The translations under genes were made by a program, and so were the position numbers. The notes under the pieces were generated by a model. That model did no database searches and had not been told where the DNA came from. It was given only the letters and a program-made list of their open reading frames with translations. From Luzula sylvatica (Eukaryota > Streptophyta > Magnoliopsida > Poales > Juncaceae), in the NCBI GenBank assembly GCA_946800325.1, contig OX326959.1, positions 5,352,501 through 5,416,500 of the forward strand: a stretch of DNA of 64,000 nucleotides. The letters are read 5' to 3'. This document shows positions 11,441 to 23,379 of the stretch, piece after piece (the first letter of the stretch is position 1; each line of letters opens with the position of its first letter).

Positions 11441-12300
11441 TATGCAAAACACATCTTGTACTCTTCGCAATTCACCTATGTTACGCGGATACTTCAAAAA
11501 TGCAGAAGTATCCGGAGGATACGCGTATCCGATATGGATACGGGTGCGATACGGCTCGGATACGTATCGGATACGCCACGTGGCGTATCCGAATATTTTA
11601 ATATATTTTTTTTCATATACGGCAGGATACGGCTGAGGATACGTCTGGGATATTCCATTTATGATACTTCGTCCCATTATATATTTTGGCCCATAATATT
11701 TTTAAATAAATTATATATGATAATTCTACGATACTTCTAGATTAGTTCTAAAATATTTCTAGAACAAGTTTATGATAGTTTTATCATACTTGTATTGTTT
11801 GATTAATATTATTTATTGTCATGATATTTAATTTAAAAATATTATTAATTTATTACTTATTTATTAATTATATATAATATAAATATATTAAATTAATAAT
11901 TATATAACCGTATCCGTATCCGTATCGTATCGGATACGCTACTCGTATCCGTATCCGTGCAACATAGCAATCCACACAATAGTGCTCCCTCATAATCGGC
12001 TCGATAAATATCACCAATATTCAGTAATTGAGCATAAAAGTAACTGACAATTGCTTCAGGCTTTTGAACGGTTGTGTGAATGAATTTATCATATTCAATT
12101 TGTAACTGCAAATAAATCCCCAAAGAAGTATATCAGTAACAGTAAAATCATTAAGAACATAAAATAAATTGATCAAAATAAAACGTATTTATAACGTCAG
12201 ACCAGAGCGTACTATATGCTTTTGAAATAAAAACTTCAACTTCGGATGGAATCAAACCTGACAAAGGCATATCTAGAGTTTTCTGATGAGGCGCAAGTGA
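11400..12300 (-). pseudogene. Broken multi-exon gene fragment, unrecognised
   Basis: Reading the minus strand, one exon-like piece near 12260-12180 contains MPLSGLIPSEVEVFISKAYS and continues toward TLWSDV. After an intron-like gap and the acceptor TATTTGCAG (about 12108) comes a second piece with EYDKFIHTTVQKPEAIVSYF, ending near ADYEGALLCGL. The frame is then cut by the GGATAC-repeat element (11480-11966), beyond which GELRRVQDVFC resumes. The composition looks like genuine protein, not chance frames, but I do not recognise the family. The first piece also survives in the second tandem copy (about 21105-21190), where the gene is truncated. It is probably a pseudogene broken by transposons. 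Confidence 0.4.
11480..11966. mobile_element. MITE-like element with GGATAC-rich ends
   Basis: The ends read 'tgttacgcggatac' and, reverse complemented, 'tgttgcacggatac', enclosing clusters of (c)ggatac motifs and an AT-rich centre. A shorter relative lies at 31383-31525 with ends 'tgctgcgcggatac' and 'gtatccgtgcaac'. It splits an exon-like frame. The flanking duplication is at most 2-3 bases (cta/tag), so the superfamily is unsure. Confidence 0.55.
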
Positions 12301-12363
12301 CAGAGAACTCCACAGAGATGAGGCGCGGGAGGTTCAATCAACGAGGCGTTAAGGTTTTAAGAA

Positions 12364-13230
12364 GGGGAATTTTCAAAAACCCCCCTATCTTTTTTCGATA
12401 TTCTAAAAAACTCCCTATCTTTATGGAAACTCCAAAAACCCATTCTACCAAATTTTTATTTTCAAATACCCCCCTATGGGGTTAAAGTTAACCATGGATG
12501 GTGTTAAATTTTTTTTATGATCAAAATACCCTTCATCTACATATGTAGTAACTAAAAGAATATTTTTGTTATTTGTATTAATTTTTAAAAAGTTCTAATT
12601 TTTTTTAGCTTATAATAATTTTAAAAAAATAATTATCATATGTTATATTTATATAATTTTAATATTCGTACAATATATATATTTGACTTTTATATTTTTT
12701 TTTATTCTGAAAAACTAACATAAAATAATAATAAAACGAACAACAATATTGAAATAACACCTTGCAAATATTTAAAAATTAAAATATCATGAAACTATTA
12801 AAAACATACAAAAAGAAGAACGGAAATAAAAAAAACTAGAAATTTAAAGAAATATGTGTCTGTCAATATATTTTCAAGGTGTTTATTTTATGATTATCTG
12901 ATGTTAATTTTTATTGAATAATAAATGAAATGTTAAAATTATACAAACACAACATTTAATAATTTTTTTTTTGTAAAATCACTATATGTTAAAAAATAAT
13001 TATGAATTTTCTTCAAACTAATAAAATTAATGAAAAATTAACAAAAATATCCATATGAAAATAGAAGGATATTTTGGTCATAATTTTTTTTAACACCATT
13101 CATGGTTAAATTTAATTTCATAAGGGGATATTTGAAAATAAAAGTTTGTTAGAGGGTTTTTTTTGGAGTTTCCAAAAAATAGGTTTTTTAGAATATCCAA
13201 AAAAGATATGAGGTTTTTTGAAAAATTCCC
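12364..13230. mobile_element. Non-autonomous MULE, 867 bp, with 9-bp TSD
   Basis: The ends are 'ggggaattttc' and 'gaaaaattccc', and the element is an imperfect palindrome along its length. It is flanked by ttttaagaa (12355-12363) and tttttagaa (13231-13239), a 9-bp duplication with one mismatch. Copy 2 near 21260-21275 has the uninterrupted site 'ggttttaagaaagaattg', which confirms the insertion and its edges. There is no coding capacity. Confidence 0.92.
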
Positions 13231-13339
13231 TTTTTAGAAAGAATTGACAATCTCCATTCGGAATCAAAAATTGCTATCCTGATTTCACCAAAAATTCGAG
13301 TATCTACTTCAGAAAGAAGCCTTCCTGAGATTAGAAATT

Positions 13340-13640
13340 CATAATCACCATGTCAAAGAATGAGAATTGATGGTACAGCTTTGGGAATAGGTAAGGAAAT
13401 TGGTGGAGGAGGGGAGGACAACGGCCGTCCACAGGTTTGATGTACTCTCCGAGAGGAGGAGGAGAATACCCTCCAGAAGCACCGGCAAGGATTGCATCTT
13501 AGTCGAAAGGATAATAGAGAGAGGGAAAAAGTAGGCGACTGGGTGTGTTTGTCTTGTCTTGTGATGTGTCTAGATGAAAATAATTGAGAAATGAAAAGAG
13601 GTAAAAGAAGAGGCATGAAATCAGATAGAAAAATGAAAAT
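13340..13640 (-). other. Possible small transcribed region, unresolved
   Basis: On the minus strand a TC-rich leader-like stretch leads to 'aagATG' near 13504, opening a 50-codon frame starting MQSLPVLLEGILLLL. Another frame across the same bases reads AGASGGYSPPPLGEYIKPVD. In copy 2 the block is interrupted by a hAT-type element and has frameshifting differences. I cannot decide on a product. Confidence 0.2.
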
Positions 13641-14114
13641 AATTAATTATAATTCACTGTTGCTTTTGAAATCCTGATAGCTTTGGGAGAAAATTAAAAA
13701 AAATGGCGTGGCAACATTAGAACGGAAAAAATTATTTGTAAAATATTTTAGTAGGATTGATTAACGAATATGGATTAATCATTAATTGAGAAGGGATAAT
13801 TAGTGGATTAATTTTGATAGATGTCACATCAACAAACTGTGGGAAAAATGAAGGAAGCCTCAAAATAAAACCATTGCATACCAAATTATACGTTATACAT
13901 GTAACCCAGTAAATAAAATTGAAATATAGGCATACAAAATATTCACATTGATAGAAAACTGAATATATTGAATATAATCAGAATATATTAATGCACACAA
14001 GCACGTCCATATGTGTTTGTCACATTCTTTGATACAACACGATTGAAATATATATTTGATCAATTTTTCACTAAGAAGCTAGAAGCCCTGGCTTTTCACG
14101 CGTGATCAATTGTA

Positions 14115-14700
14115 TTAAACTCGCAACACCCTTGGTGGTGGAGGAATGCGCGGTGGAAGGGAGAACGGGATTCGTGGAGCTATAATTATCTTCTCTTCCC
14201 CATCACCCTTGATAGTATTCCCTTTCTTCTTTTCTAAATTAAAACAAAACAAAATGCATTCATCAAATATAACCAATATGGCAAATATACTTGTTCCCTG
14301 TCAATGAACTTGTGGTTCAGTAATTGAATATAAAACACAAAAAATCATATGTGTTAAGTTGAATTTATTGACGAATTTAACATCACATTTGAACTAAATG
14401 ACGAAATAACATCTCATCAATCCAATGAGAAGATTGTAAAGATGCTTCACATCATCACTCAACTAATAAGCAAGTCGATACTTTGCATTTAGAAGGACAC
14501 ATATAATTCATAAATCATAATATCGATAAGAATTCAAAATCAAAGGTTCAATTACCAGTCACCAATGAAGGGTTTATTTTCTCAATATTCCTTTGAATGG
14601 ATGATTGTAATTCTTGAGCTTTTATTAGAGAGATCGAGTTCCCCGTAATGATCAAGAATATTGTCATGGCGGTAATTACTTCCAACGAAATTTTGTCCAT
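14115..14700 (-). CDS. Small secreted-like protein, two exons (copy 1)
   Basis: Exon 1 is 14556-14700 and exon 2 is 14115-14233, with a 322-base intron (G|GTAATT ... TTTAG|AA). Spliced, it gives 87 aa. Residues 1-28 look like a signal peptide (MDKIS, then TAMTIFLIITG, SLIKA) with likely cleavage before QELQSS. The mature part has no cysteine. It contains NIEKINPSLVT, a lysine/glycine-rich middle, and a basic, proline-rich tail (PRIPFSLPPRIPPPPRVLRV). Such architecture is seen in precursors of short signalling peptides, but the tail matches no family I know. The sister gene at 25041-25625 keeps start, splice sites, frame and stop, with eight amino-acid changes. Four synonymous changes against eight replacements is close to a neutral ratio, so function is not proven. 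Confidence 0.6.
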
Positions 14701-15374
14701 TCTTAACTAGTTTAATTATGAAAAATTTGTTTATTTAAACTAATTTATTTAGTGTTTGCTATGTATAGCATTATACATAGAGTAATAAAAATCTTCTAGG
14801 CTGTGCCTAATCAAATCAAAGATATCTTGCATTTATTTGATATTTCACATTAATTCTACTAGTATTGATCTTACAAAAGATTTTTTTACCGCGTCTTTTG
14901 TTGCGGTCAATTAAATCCCCTGCTTATTTAATTATCAAAATTGGATTTCTAGTATATATTAGAGTAGTGGATTTGTGGTATTAGTTTGTACAGTTTTATA
15001 TTTTTTTTGGTAAAGTATACTCGTCACCGTCCAAAATTTTGGCAAATCGAGCACAAATTTTTACTCGAATGTTAAAATATAACTATACTAGCTGTATGCC
15101 TGCACAATTGCGCATGTTATTTTGCTGTTACGAAAGAAGAAATAACGCAAGTATATTTTATATGATTTATTTTTATATTTATTTTGCTAAATAACATTTG
15201 AATTTTAACAAAAATGCTTGGCTTACATAAACTAAACACAAACCTATTACCGATTATAAATTAAAGGAAATAATAGTATGTAGGTCCCACTTCATTTTTA
15301 CTATAAAAGCAATTTCGGGATGGAATCGGTGGTTAATTTCTGTAAGTGTAGAATTCTCCGAATTTTAATATTAT

Positions 15375-15535
15375 AAAGCTTCTAATTCGGTTCAACCGAA
15401 TAAACCAAATAAAAAATTCGTTTTATTCGGTTCAGTTTTATATCGGTTCAAATTTTATTTGGTTCGGTTCGGTTTAAATCGATTTGTTCTTATTCGGTTC
15501 GGTTTGGTTCGGTTCAACCGAATGCCCACCCCTTA
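15375..15535. repeat. CGGTT-rich tract (copy 1)
   Basis: Repeated 'ttcggttcggtt' and 'aaccgaat' motifs, of a kind common as low-complexity dispersed repeats in plant genomes. The counterpart in copy 2 is 26230-26650. Confidence 0.7.
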
Positions 15536-15909
15536 GGTAGGCATATTTGACAAATCGTGGACAAATGGATTTTAAAAGGTTTTGTAAACAAAATAAGGTG
15601 TTCCGATTCATCTCTATCGCTAGTTACTACATACATACTAACGATCTTTTCATGTTGCTTTTGTTTATCCTCATGGTCTGCCATGAGTATGGATGTAGAT
15701 CATGCATTGAGGCGTCACGCATTTTTTTCTTCAAAGAAAGCAAGCAACAATATCGTTTCTTTTATGTGTCGTACGTGATGACGCGACGAAGTTATTTTTT
15801 TCAAACTAAGTAAGACATAAATTATTTCATTTACTCTTGCATGTTCATCCGACAAAGTTCTTTTTTGAAAAGAAAATAAGAGAGAAACTATTTCATTTAC
15901 TCTTTTTTT

Positions 15910-17125
15910 TTAGGAAAATGTTGTATGCCCCCCAACTTTCTCCTGACACTGTTGATGTGTTGGCATGGGTGTTAAATCATAGGACACTGTTAAACCTTCC
16001 GCGTCAGATGTGTTGTCACTGTTCAAGCTTCCACTGTCAGATGAATTATCGTTTAACACCCATTGGGAGGGAAAATAATTTTGAGTTTGAATTTTGAATT
16101 GTGAGTTCAAATGTTGAGTTCTTGTTAATTAGTAAATTATGTTGTTAAACGTTAATTGCTAATTCCAATGTTATTGTATTTTGATGATTTCATTGTCCGT
16201 TAATTGCTAATTTTGATAATCTTTTGGTGTTTAACCATAAACAATTTGTTTGGGTCTGTTAAACGGATTTCATTCTCGGCTGGTCTGTTAAATAACATTT
16301 TTTTTGGTTTAATCTCTTATTTTACATTGGAATAATATTTAACATGAATTAACTGTGTTAAGCGTAACATTTAATGTTCGTTAATTACTAATTTTAATGT
16401 TCGTTAATTACTAATTTTAACCATAAACAATTTTTTTGGATCTTGTTAAACTGTTAAACGGATAATTAACTGTGTTAAGCAGAACATTTAACATTTGATA
16501 TCGCTTAACAATCTAAAATATCACATACCATAGTTGGAAATAATACAAATATTCATGCTTAATTATCAAATCTTTCAAATAATACAAATATTTTCCTTAA
16601 TAATACAAATTATTTCCTTAATGTAATACAAAAAATTTCCTTAATTAAATCTTACAAAACCGTCACTGACATTTACAGAAAATAAAAAATTACAAAACAG
16701 TCCCTGAAAAATTACAAAATTGCCCCTGAAAAATTAGGTCAGAGCTGGGTTTCGACGGCTGGGTTTCTACCGGCAATGAGCTGGGTTTCGACAGCTCCTT
16801 GCTTTATGTCCGAATCTAAGCAAGATTTAACAGGGAAAAACAGGAATTAACAAAAATTAACAGGAATTAACAGAAATTAACCCCGAATCTAAGCAAGAAT
16901 TAACAAAAAAACTCGAATCTAAGCAAGAAAACAACTAAAAAACTCGAATCTAGTTAAACCCGAGAAAAAAATCGATTTAAACCCTAGAAAAATCGATTTA
17001 AACCCGTCAAAAAACGACAAAAATCGAGTTAAACCCGAGAAAGGCGAAAAAAATCGGCCGATTTTACCTGAGTGGCCGCCACGGCTGAACGGTCGCGCGG
17101 CGGCGGATCTGGTCGCGTGCGTACA

Positions 17126-17156
<31 letters not shown>

Positions 17157-17168
17157 GAGGCGGCTGTG

Positions 17169-17238
<70 letters not shown>

Positions 17239-17525
17239 GAAGCGACGGTCTGTTAAACGGCGGATCTGGTCGCGGCTGTGGAGAGAGAGAGAGAAAGAGA
17301 GAGAGGAGGCGGCTGTGGAGAATGGGAGGAGAGAGAAAAATAGGTTTCTAATCATATATATAGAATTTTGGCATGTTAAACGTTAGGCCTGTTAAACGAT
17401 AAATGGGTAAAAAAATCGATCCCCTTAAGGATTGGGAAAAAAAATATCATTTCAGGTTTAACACCATGCACTTTACAGCACATCAACAGGTGGGGGGTAA
17501 GATAAGTGGGGGCATACATCACGAC
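15910..17525. mobile_element. 1.6-kb insertion present only in copy 1
   Basis: Copy 2 reads straight through 'tttactcttgtttttttattattcag' at about 27018-27045, whereas copy 1 carries about 1.6 kb between the two halves. Near its edges are inverted, related sequences ('tgtatgccccccaac' and 'gggggcatacatcacg'; 'tgttgatgtg' and 'cacatcaaca'; 'gtgttaaa' and 'tttaacacc'). The inside is rich in 'gttaaac' motifs and holds GA repeats. The class is not clear. Part of the flanking duplication (actctttt...) is blurred by poly-T. Confidence 0.6.
17128..17310. repeat. GA microsatellites
   Basis: Several (GA)n runs are interspersed with 'ggcggctgtggag' copies. Frames here encode only Arg/Glu or Ser/Leu repeats. 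Confidence 0.9.
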
Positions 17526-18010
17526 TCTTTTTTTTATTATTCAGCAACTTGTGATGGTGTTTTTCAGTCGCTTGTAATTTATGTCCTGTTTTTGCGTTTC
17601 ATCGTATTCAGTTGTTCTATTTCTTAGATGCATGCAAGATATTCTCTTGTTATATTTTATGTCGATTTTGTTCTTACGTGGCAACTTCAATTATATTAAG
17701 TTGTTATTGTGCAAAATGAATAATTTCTTTTTAAAACACTCAGAGATAGATTACTTGTTATTGTTTTTTGGTATTTTGATAAAACGCGACTATTAATATT
17801 TTCATTGTTTTCTAATTTATATGCTATTTTCGTTCTTGTTTCGTTCAATAGTTTGATTTGCCGAGTACGCGCATCATATTATGTTGTTGTACGGAAGAAG
17901 GATTTGCTGGTACGCAATAATTTCAGCTTTATTCACTTTAATATTTGCCATGTTGAAAATGAGATATATTTTTGTTCGTGTTCATTCAGCTCCATATAAA
18001 CATCATGATT

Positions 18011-18418
18011 TTAAATGATCAGACGGTAGAAGATGGCAAACAAAATAACCAATAATGCAGAAGAAAAGTAAGGAAAGGAACAATAGAAGAAACAAAACGA
18101 AATAGAAAAAAAAAGAAATAATGATAATAACCATAGAAAATAAAAAACCCAAAAGAAGAAGCCGAAGGAAAATATGCGAGTCTCAGTTTCATCGAGATCG
18201 ATACCATTTATCACACCAGTCAGAGAGCACGAACTGCACATAGCTACGTTCGGTACCTCAACCTGGCTCAACAAAATCATCAAAGACACATCATAACAAT
18301 TTAACATAGATTGAGAACACGCTGATATTTTCTCATATCTTGCAAGACAGAAGCATGAAAATGGTAGAATTAAGATCATAACGATAATCAATGTTGTCGT
18401 AGCAAACAGTGAATTCAT
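18011..18418 (-). CDS. Hypothetical small protein, doubtful
   Basis: A 135-codon frame starts MNSLFATTTLIIVMILIL, a plausible signal peptide, followed by a cysteine-containing stretch (CFCLARYEKISACSQSMLNC ... CSSC) and a long hydrophobic low-complexity tail. In copy 2 the same region has a one-base deletion after the signal-like part and a 470-bp insertion, so it is broken there. The tail looks like chance translation of T-rich DNA. If real, the gene may be only a first exon. Confidence 0.22.
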   Translation of the reverse strand: MNSLFATTTLIIVMILILPFSCFCLARYEKISACSQSMLNCYDVSLMILLSQVEVPNVAMCSSCSLTGVINGIDLDETETRIFSFGFFFWVFYFLWLLSLFLFFSISFCFFYCSFPYFSSALLVILFAIFYRLII

Positions 18419-18589
18419 TCATTGAACGCAGTACCTCATTTACGTTCTCCCATAAACTTGTGTTTCAGAAACAGTCATACATAAGATCCTCGTCGATATT
18501 ACACCCTACTGGATCTACATCCATCGGGTCCTCAAAGATCAAGCCCCATCAGGCAATTGGACAAGTCGGCCCCGATACAGATGGTGGTT

Positions 18590-18905
18590 CATCTGATATT
18601 CAATCTCCATTGGTCGGGGCGTACGGGCCGCCTCGATGGCAGCGTGAGATCACGGGATTGGCCACCGGCGCCGCCAACCCGGTGTTGTTGGACTTGGATC
18701 CTCCGAATTACCACCTCAGACTGCCAAACCGTGCGGCGATTCGTCATTGTTTTCGTTCTTGGATTATTTTTAATTTTGAGATGGAAAAATGAGAAGAAAG
18801 AAGGCAGTATAAATAGAGAGCAAAGAGAAGAAAGTGAGAGTGAGAGGAAAGAGAGTAAAAAAAGGTGGATCGTTAATCAGCTGAGAAATTCAGAACTATT
18901 GTGCA
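18590..18905 (+). promoter_or_regulatory. Promoter-like block with TATA box (copy 1)
   Basis: Homologous to 6403-6730. A GC-rich stretch precedes TATAAATA at 18808-18815 and a GA-rich leader-like region. The family A element begins at 18906, about 90 bases after the TATA box, with the same junction as in copy 2, so that insertion predates the duplication. Confidence 0.45.
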
Positions 18906-19706
18906 GGAAATTTTTTACAAATAACCAAGATGAATAAGTTAAATAACGAAATAACCAACAACTGAAAAAAATTTAAAAAATGTCTTTTGCGGGCTTTCAA
19001 AGAGCGCTAGGCGGTGAATCATTGTCCGTATTTTTCTAATTAAAAAATAGGCGCGGAATCATTGTCCGCCCAAATTTTTCAATGCAAAATTTGGTATTTT
19101 TTCCAAATTTTATCATAACATGATCTATGTTCTAAATTAGTATATTTAATTAACATGATAACGAGCACATGTTAGTTATTAACTTAATACGTAATTAATA
19201 TTTATTCGAATTCATAAATTTTAATAAATTTTAATGAATATTTAATTATATATTTTAATTATTACGTTAATTAAATGTAATAGTTCAATAATGGAGAATT
19301 CGGCAAGTATATTTTGGAGAAGAGTAATTTTTTCTTTTTTTTAATATCCGACGGTTGAGAAAAGTATATAAAAATTTTATTCACCCCAAAATGTACCCAC
19401 CGAATTTTCTATTATTTAGTTATTATGTTTAATTATCGTGATAATTAAAATATATAATTAAATATTCATTAAAATTTATTTAAATTTATGAATTTGAATA
19501 AATATTAATTATGTATTAAGTTAACATCTAACATGTACTGGTTATCATTTTAATTAAATATACTAACCGAAATTATCCAAATTTTACCATAACATCTCTA
19601 TGTTTTAATTAGTATATTTAACTAAAATAATAACTATTCCATGTTAGCTGTTAACTTAATACATAATTAATATTTATTCAAATTCATAAATTTGAATAAA
19701 TTTTAA
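18906..19706. mobile_element. Left part of family A palindromic element (copy 1)
   Basis: It starts ggaaattttttacaaataac and follows 28933-29733 closely, then breaks off into CCGAA-type repeats at about 19707. The right half is missing. Confidence 0.88.
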
Positions 19707-19732
19707 AGAAAAATGTTTAAAAGTCAACAATC

Positions 19733-19990
19733 CGAAATCGAAACCGAATCGAAACTAAATGAACCCGAATCCGAAAAGAAACCGAAACCGAATGACCCGA
19801 ATTCAAAATCGACTCGAAACCGAATGGTATGAAACCCGAACAACCCGAAATCCGAACTAACGTGAAATTCATGACCCGAATGAACCAAAACTCATGACCC
19901 CGAATGACTCCAAACTTATTACCCAAATAATCTGAAAATTAATATATTATAACTAAAATTAATATATTATAAATCATGATCCGAATGACT
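19733..19990. repeat. CCGAA-type short tandem repeats
   Basis: Many variants of 'cgaaaccgaatgacccgaa' occur in loose tandem. They are non-coding. Confidence 0.7.
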
Positions 19991-20059
19991 CGAATGACTC
20001 GAAACTTTTCTTTTTGAAGTATGCTTTCCGTTGAGTAAATATATTTTGGATATCTATCA

Positions 20060-20340
20060 TTAATTTCCCATCACAACCATCGATTTATTTATGAATATCT
20101 ATCATTAATTTATCCTTATTTTTTTCCGATGTATTTTCAGCATGCTTATTAATATATTTACGAAGTTTTTTTAATTATAATTTTTTTTTTTTGGGAAAAC
20201 ATAAATTTGTATGTGTTGGTATTTAATTATAAAAATTATTTTTAGGAAAATATTAAAATTAAATATTTTGCTCTCCACTTAATTAAGATCAAATTTCAAC
20301 ACTACAAACTTATTATATAATTAGGAGATTACCCCCGTTT
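20060..20340. repeat. Duplicate of the protease 3' flank
   Basis: Resembles 4190-4455 in the same orientation. Up to 21105 the remaining DNA is AT-rich intergenic sequence, with an (AAT)n run at about 20845-20892. Confidence 0.6.
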
Positions 20341-20844
20341 CGCGACGATTTTGTTTCATTTGTTTTGTCATAAACATAATATATAATTATGATTTTTCGG
20401 GATCAAACATACAATTTTCTGAAAATAAGAATCATATTGATTAATGAAGTTCGATGATGACAAAATTATTATGATATTTTTAAATCTGACACAATGAAAA
20501 ATATTTATTTAGTATTTTAATACAATACATACAAAAAAAAAAATGTTACTATAAGATAATAAAATAACAAACGTGGACATAAATAAAAAATAAAATCATA
20601 CGATATTTTTAATTTTCATATATAAAAATAAGAATAATAACATTTTAAAAGTTCAAAAAAATTATTTGTGTCTCGTAAATTTTATGTTTTATGTTTATTA
20701 TTGAAAAATATTATATAAGTTAAAAAAATTATATGTATTTATTAAATAAATATCTTTCGTTTTTTTAAAGACTAACGAAATTATTTTAAGTAAAAATACA
20801 AATATAACATACTTAGTAGTATGTGCAATTATTTTAGTTTTAAA

Positions 20845-20891
<47 letters not shown>

Positions 20892-21482
20892 GGCTTACAA
20901 GATATTTATGTAATTATACTTATTTTTAAATATTTTTTTACAAAAAAAATTTCATAATTTTAAGTTAGAGAAAAATATGGAATATATGATAATATTGAAC
21001 TCAAAATAAAGATAAAATTCAAGTGAATATATTTCTAATTTTTTAAAATTATAATATGAAAAATACTAACAATATTTGATGTATGTTTTATGATATTTTA
21101 AATCAGACCAGACGTACTATAAACTTTTGAAATAAAAACTTCAACTTCGGATGGAATCAAACCTGACAAAGGCATATCTAGAGTTTTCTGACGAGGCGCG
21201 AGAGACAGAGAACTTCACAGAGATGAGGCGCGATAGGTTCAATCAACGAGGCATTAAGGTTTTAAGAAAGAATTGACAATCTCCATTCGGAATCGAAAAT
21301 TACTATCCAGATTTAACCAAAAATTAGAGTATCTACTTCAGAGAGAAGCCTTCCTGAGATTAGAAATAGTAATCACCATGTCCAAGAATGAATTGATGGT
21401 ACATCGTTTGGGAATAGGTAAGGGAATTGGTAGAGGAGGGGAGGACAACGGCCATCCACAGGTTTGATGTACTCTCCGAGAG

Positions 21483-21688
21483 CAAGGACGGAACTAGGGG
21501 GGCTAGCTGGGGCCCAAGCTCCCCCCCCCCCCCCCCCCCACCCAACAAATAAATTGCACCCCAATGTATCTTTATGGTAATTATGTATATTTTTATAATT
21601 TATATGTTAAAATTCTATGTAATTACTTAATCTTGACTCCCCCTATCGTTTTGGCTCCCCTTATTATTTCATCCTGGTTACGCCCCTA
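21483..21688. mobile_element. 206-bp hAT-type MITE
   Basis: The ends 'caaggacgga' and, reverse complemented, 'taggggcgta' resemble the CAGGG-type termini of hAT elements. It is flanked by tccgagag (21475-21482) and tccgagaa (21689-21696), an 8-bp duplication with one mismatch. Copy 1 has the empty site 'ctctccgagaggagg' near 13450. A poly-C run lies inside. Confidence 0.8.
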
Positions 21689-21883
21689 TCCGAGAAGAGG
21701 AGGATAATACCCTCCAGAAGCATCGGCAAGGATTGCATCTTAGTCGAAAGGATAATAGAGAGAGAGGGAGAAAGTAGGTGATGGGTGTGTTTGGCTTGTC
21801 TCGTGTCTAGATGAAAATAATTGAGAAATGAAAAGTGGTGAAAGAAGAGACACGAAATGAGATAGAAAAATGAAAATAATTAA

Positions 21884-22270
21884 GGGACATTTCTGCAAGC
21901 AACCCTATTTGAAAAAATATTTTGAAAAATGACCCATTTTTCTCAAATATTCCAAAATTAACCCAAAGGTGGAGGAGAAAAAAATTCTGGAATTAGTAAT
22001 TCCACAGTTTGGCAAGCGAAATTAGTAGAGTGGAATTGGATTATAAGGTGGAGGAGAAAAAAGTTCTGGAATTAGTAATTCCACAGTTTGTTTGGATGTC
22101 CGGATTATAAGATGCTGGAAAGTATAATTCTTTGTTTGGTTGGTTAGAAAAATTCTGGAATTTCATTATTGAAAATATAGAACAAATGTTTGATTAAAAT
22201 TAATACAATATAACAGTATTATCATATAATATTAAATTATTCTAATATTATTATTATTATTATGTTATTA

Positions 22271-22311
<41 letters not shown>

Positions 22312-22335
22312 TTCTTCTTCTTCTTCTTCTTCTTC

Positions 22336-22410
<75 letters not shown>

Positions 22411-22443
22411 ATTATTATAATCTTATAATCTTATTATGATTAA

Positions 22444-22512
<69 letters not shown>

Positions 22513-22585
22513 TCTTCTTCTTCTTCTTCTTCTTCTTCTTATTATTATTATTATTAAAGCAATAATAATACTTATTATTATTATT

Positions 22586-22630
<45 letters not shown>

Positions 22631-22671
22631 ATAGTATTATAATAATAATAATTATTATTATTATTATTTTT

Positions 22672-22710
<39 letters not shown>

Positions 22711-23086
22711 GACGTTATTATTATATTATATTATTATAATATTATTTTTGTGATCAAATTAGTTTAAATAAATAAATAATATGATTATAATATAACATTA
22801 TTAAAATATAAAATCATCATAATATTATTAATTGTAGTATTATTATTGTACTAATTTTAATATTGTAATAATAATAATAATATAGTATTAATTATAATTA
22901 TAATATATTATATTATAATATATATTCATAATACTAATATTAATATTAATATTAAAATATTGTAAATAATACTAATATATTAATATTTTTAATTATTATA
23001 TTATATTAGCATATTGATATAATATACTATTATAATATTATTAATATTATTAATATTATTAATATTATTAATATTAATAATACATT

Positions 23087-23174
<88 letters not shown>

Positions 23175-23325
23175 TAGTAACATTACATAATATATTAAAA
23201 TAATATTAACATATTAATATTAATATATTATAATAATTATTATTATAATTTTAATTATAATATTATTATAATATTAATTAATATTATATTAATAATAATA
23301 GTAATATTAATTATTAATAGTAATA

Positions 23326-23379
<54 letters not shown>

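Larger units (their letters stand above)
12196..19706 (+). repeat. Tandem segmental duplication, copy 1
   Basis: This segment is repeated in the same orientation at 21105-29733 with high identity, including the small secreted-protein gene, the CGGTT-rich tract, the promoter-like block and the start of a family A element. Differences are mainly insertions. Copy 1 has a MULE at 12364-13230 and a 1.6-kb insertion at about 15.91-17.52 kb. Copy 2 has insertions at 21483-21688, 21884-24566, about 26056-26436 and 27794-28263. Confidence 0.9.

Noticed and set aside
15547..15813. Frame MTNRGQMDFKRFCKQNKVF, also present at 26669-26935
   Set aside because: It is conserved only because the whole block is a recent tandem duplication. 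There is no domain, and the tail is low-complexity.
17029..17386. Ser/Leu and Glu/Arg-rich frames around the GA repeats
   Set aside because: Composition is dictated by (GA)n and there is no conservation signal.
18409..18792. 127-codon plus-strand frame containing VGPDTDGGSS
   Set aside because: The copy-2 version stops early after sequence changes, and the region is better explained as promoter-like DNA upstream of a TATA box.
22436..23183. Poly-Tyr/Ile/Val open frames
   Set aside because: They are frames through trinucleotide repeats inside a transposon.
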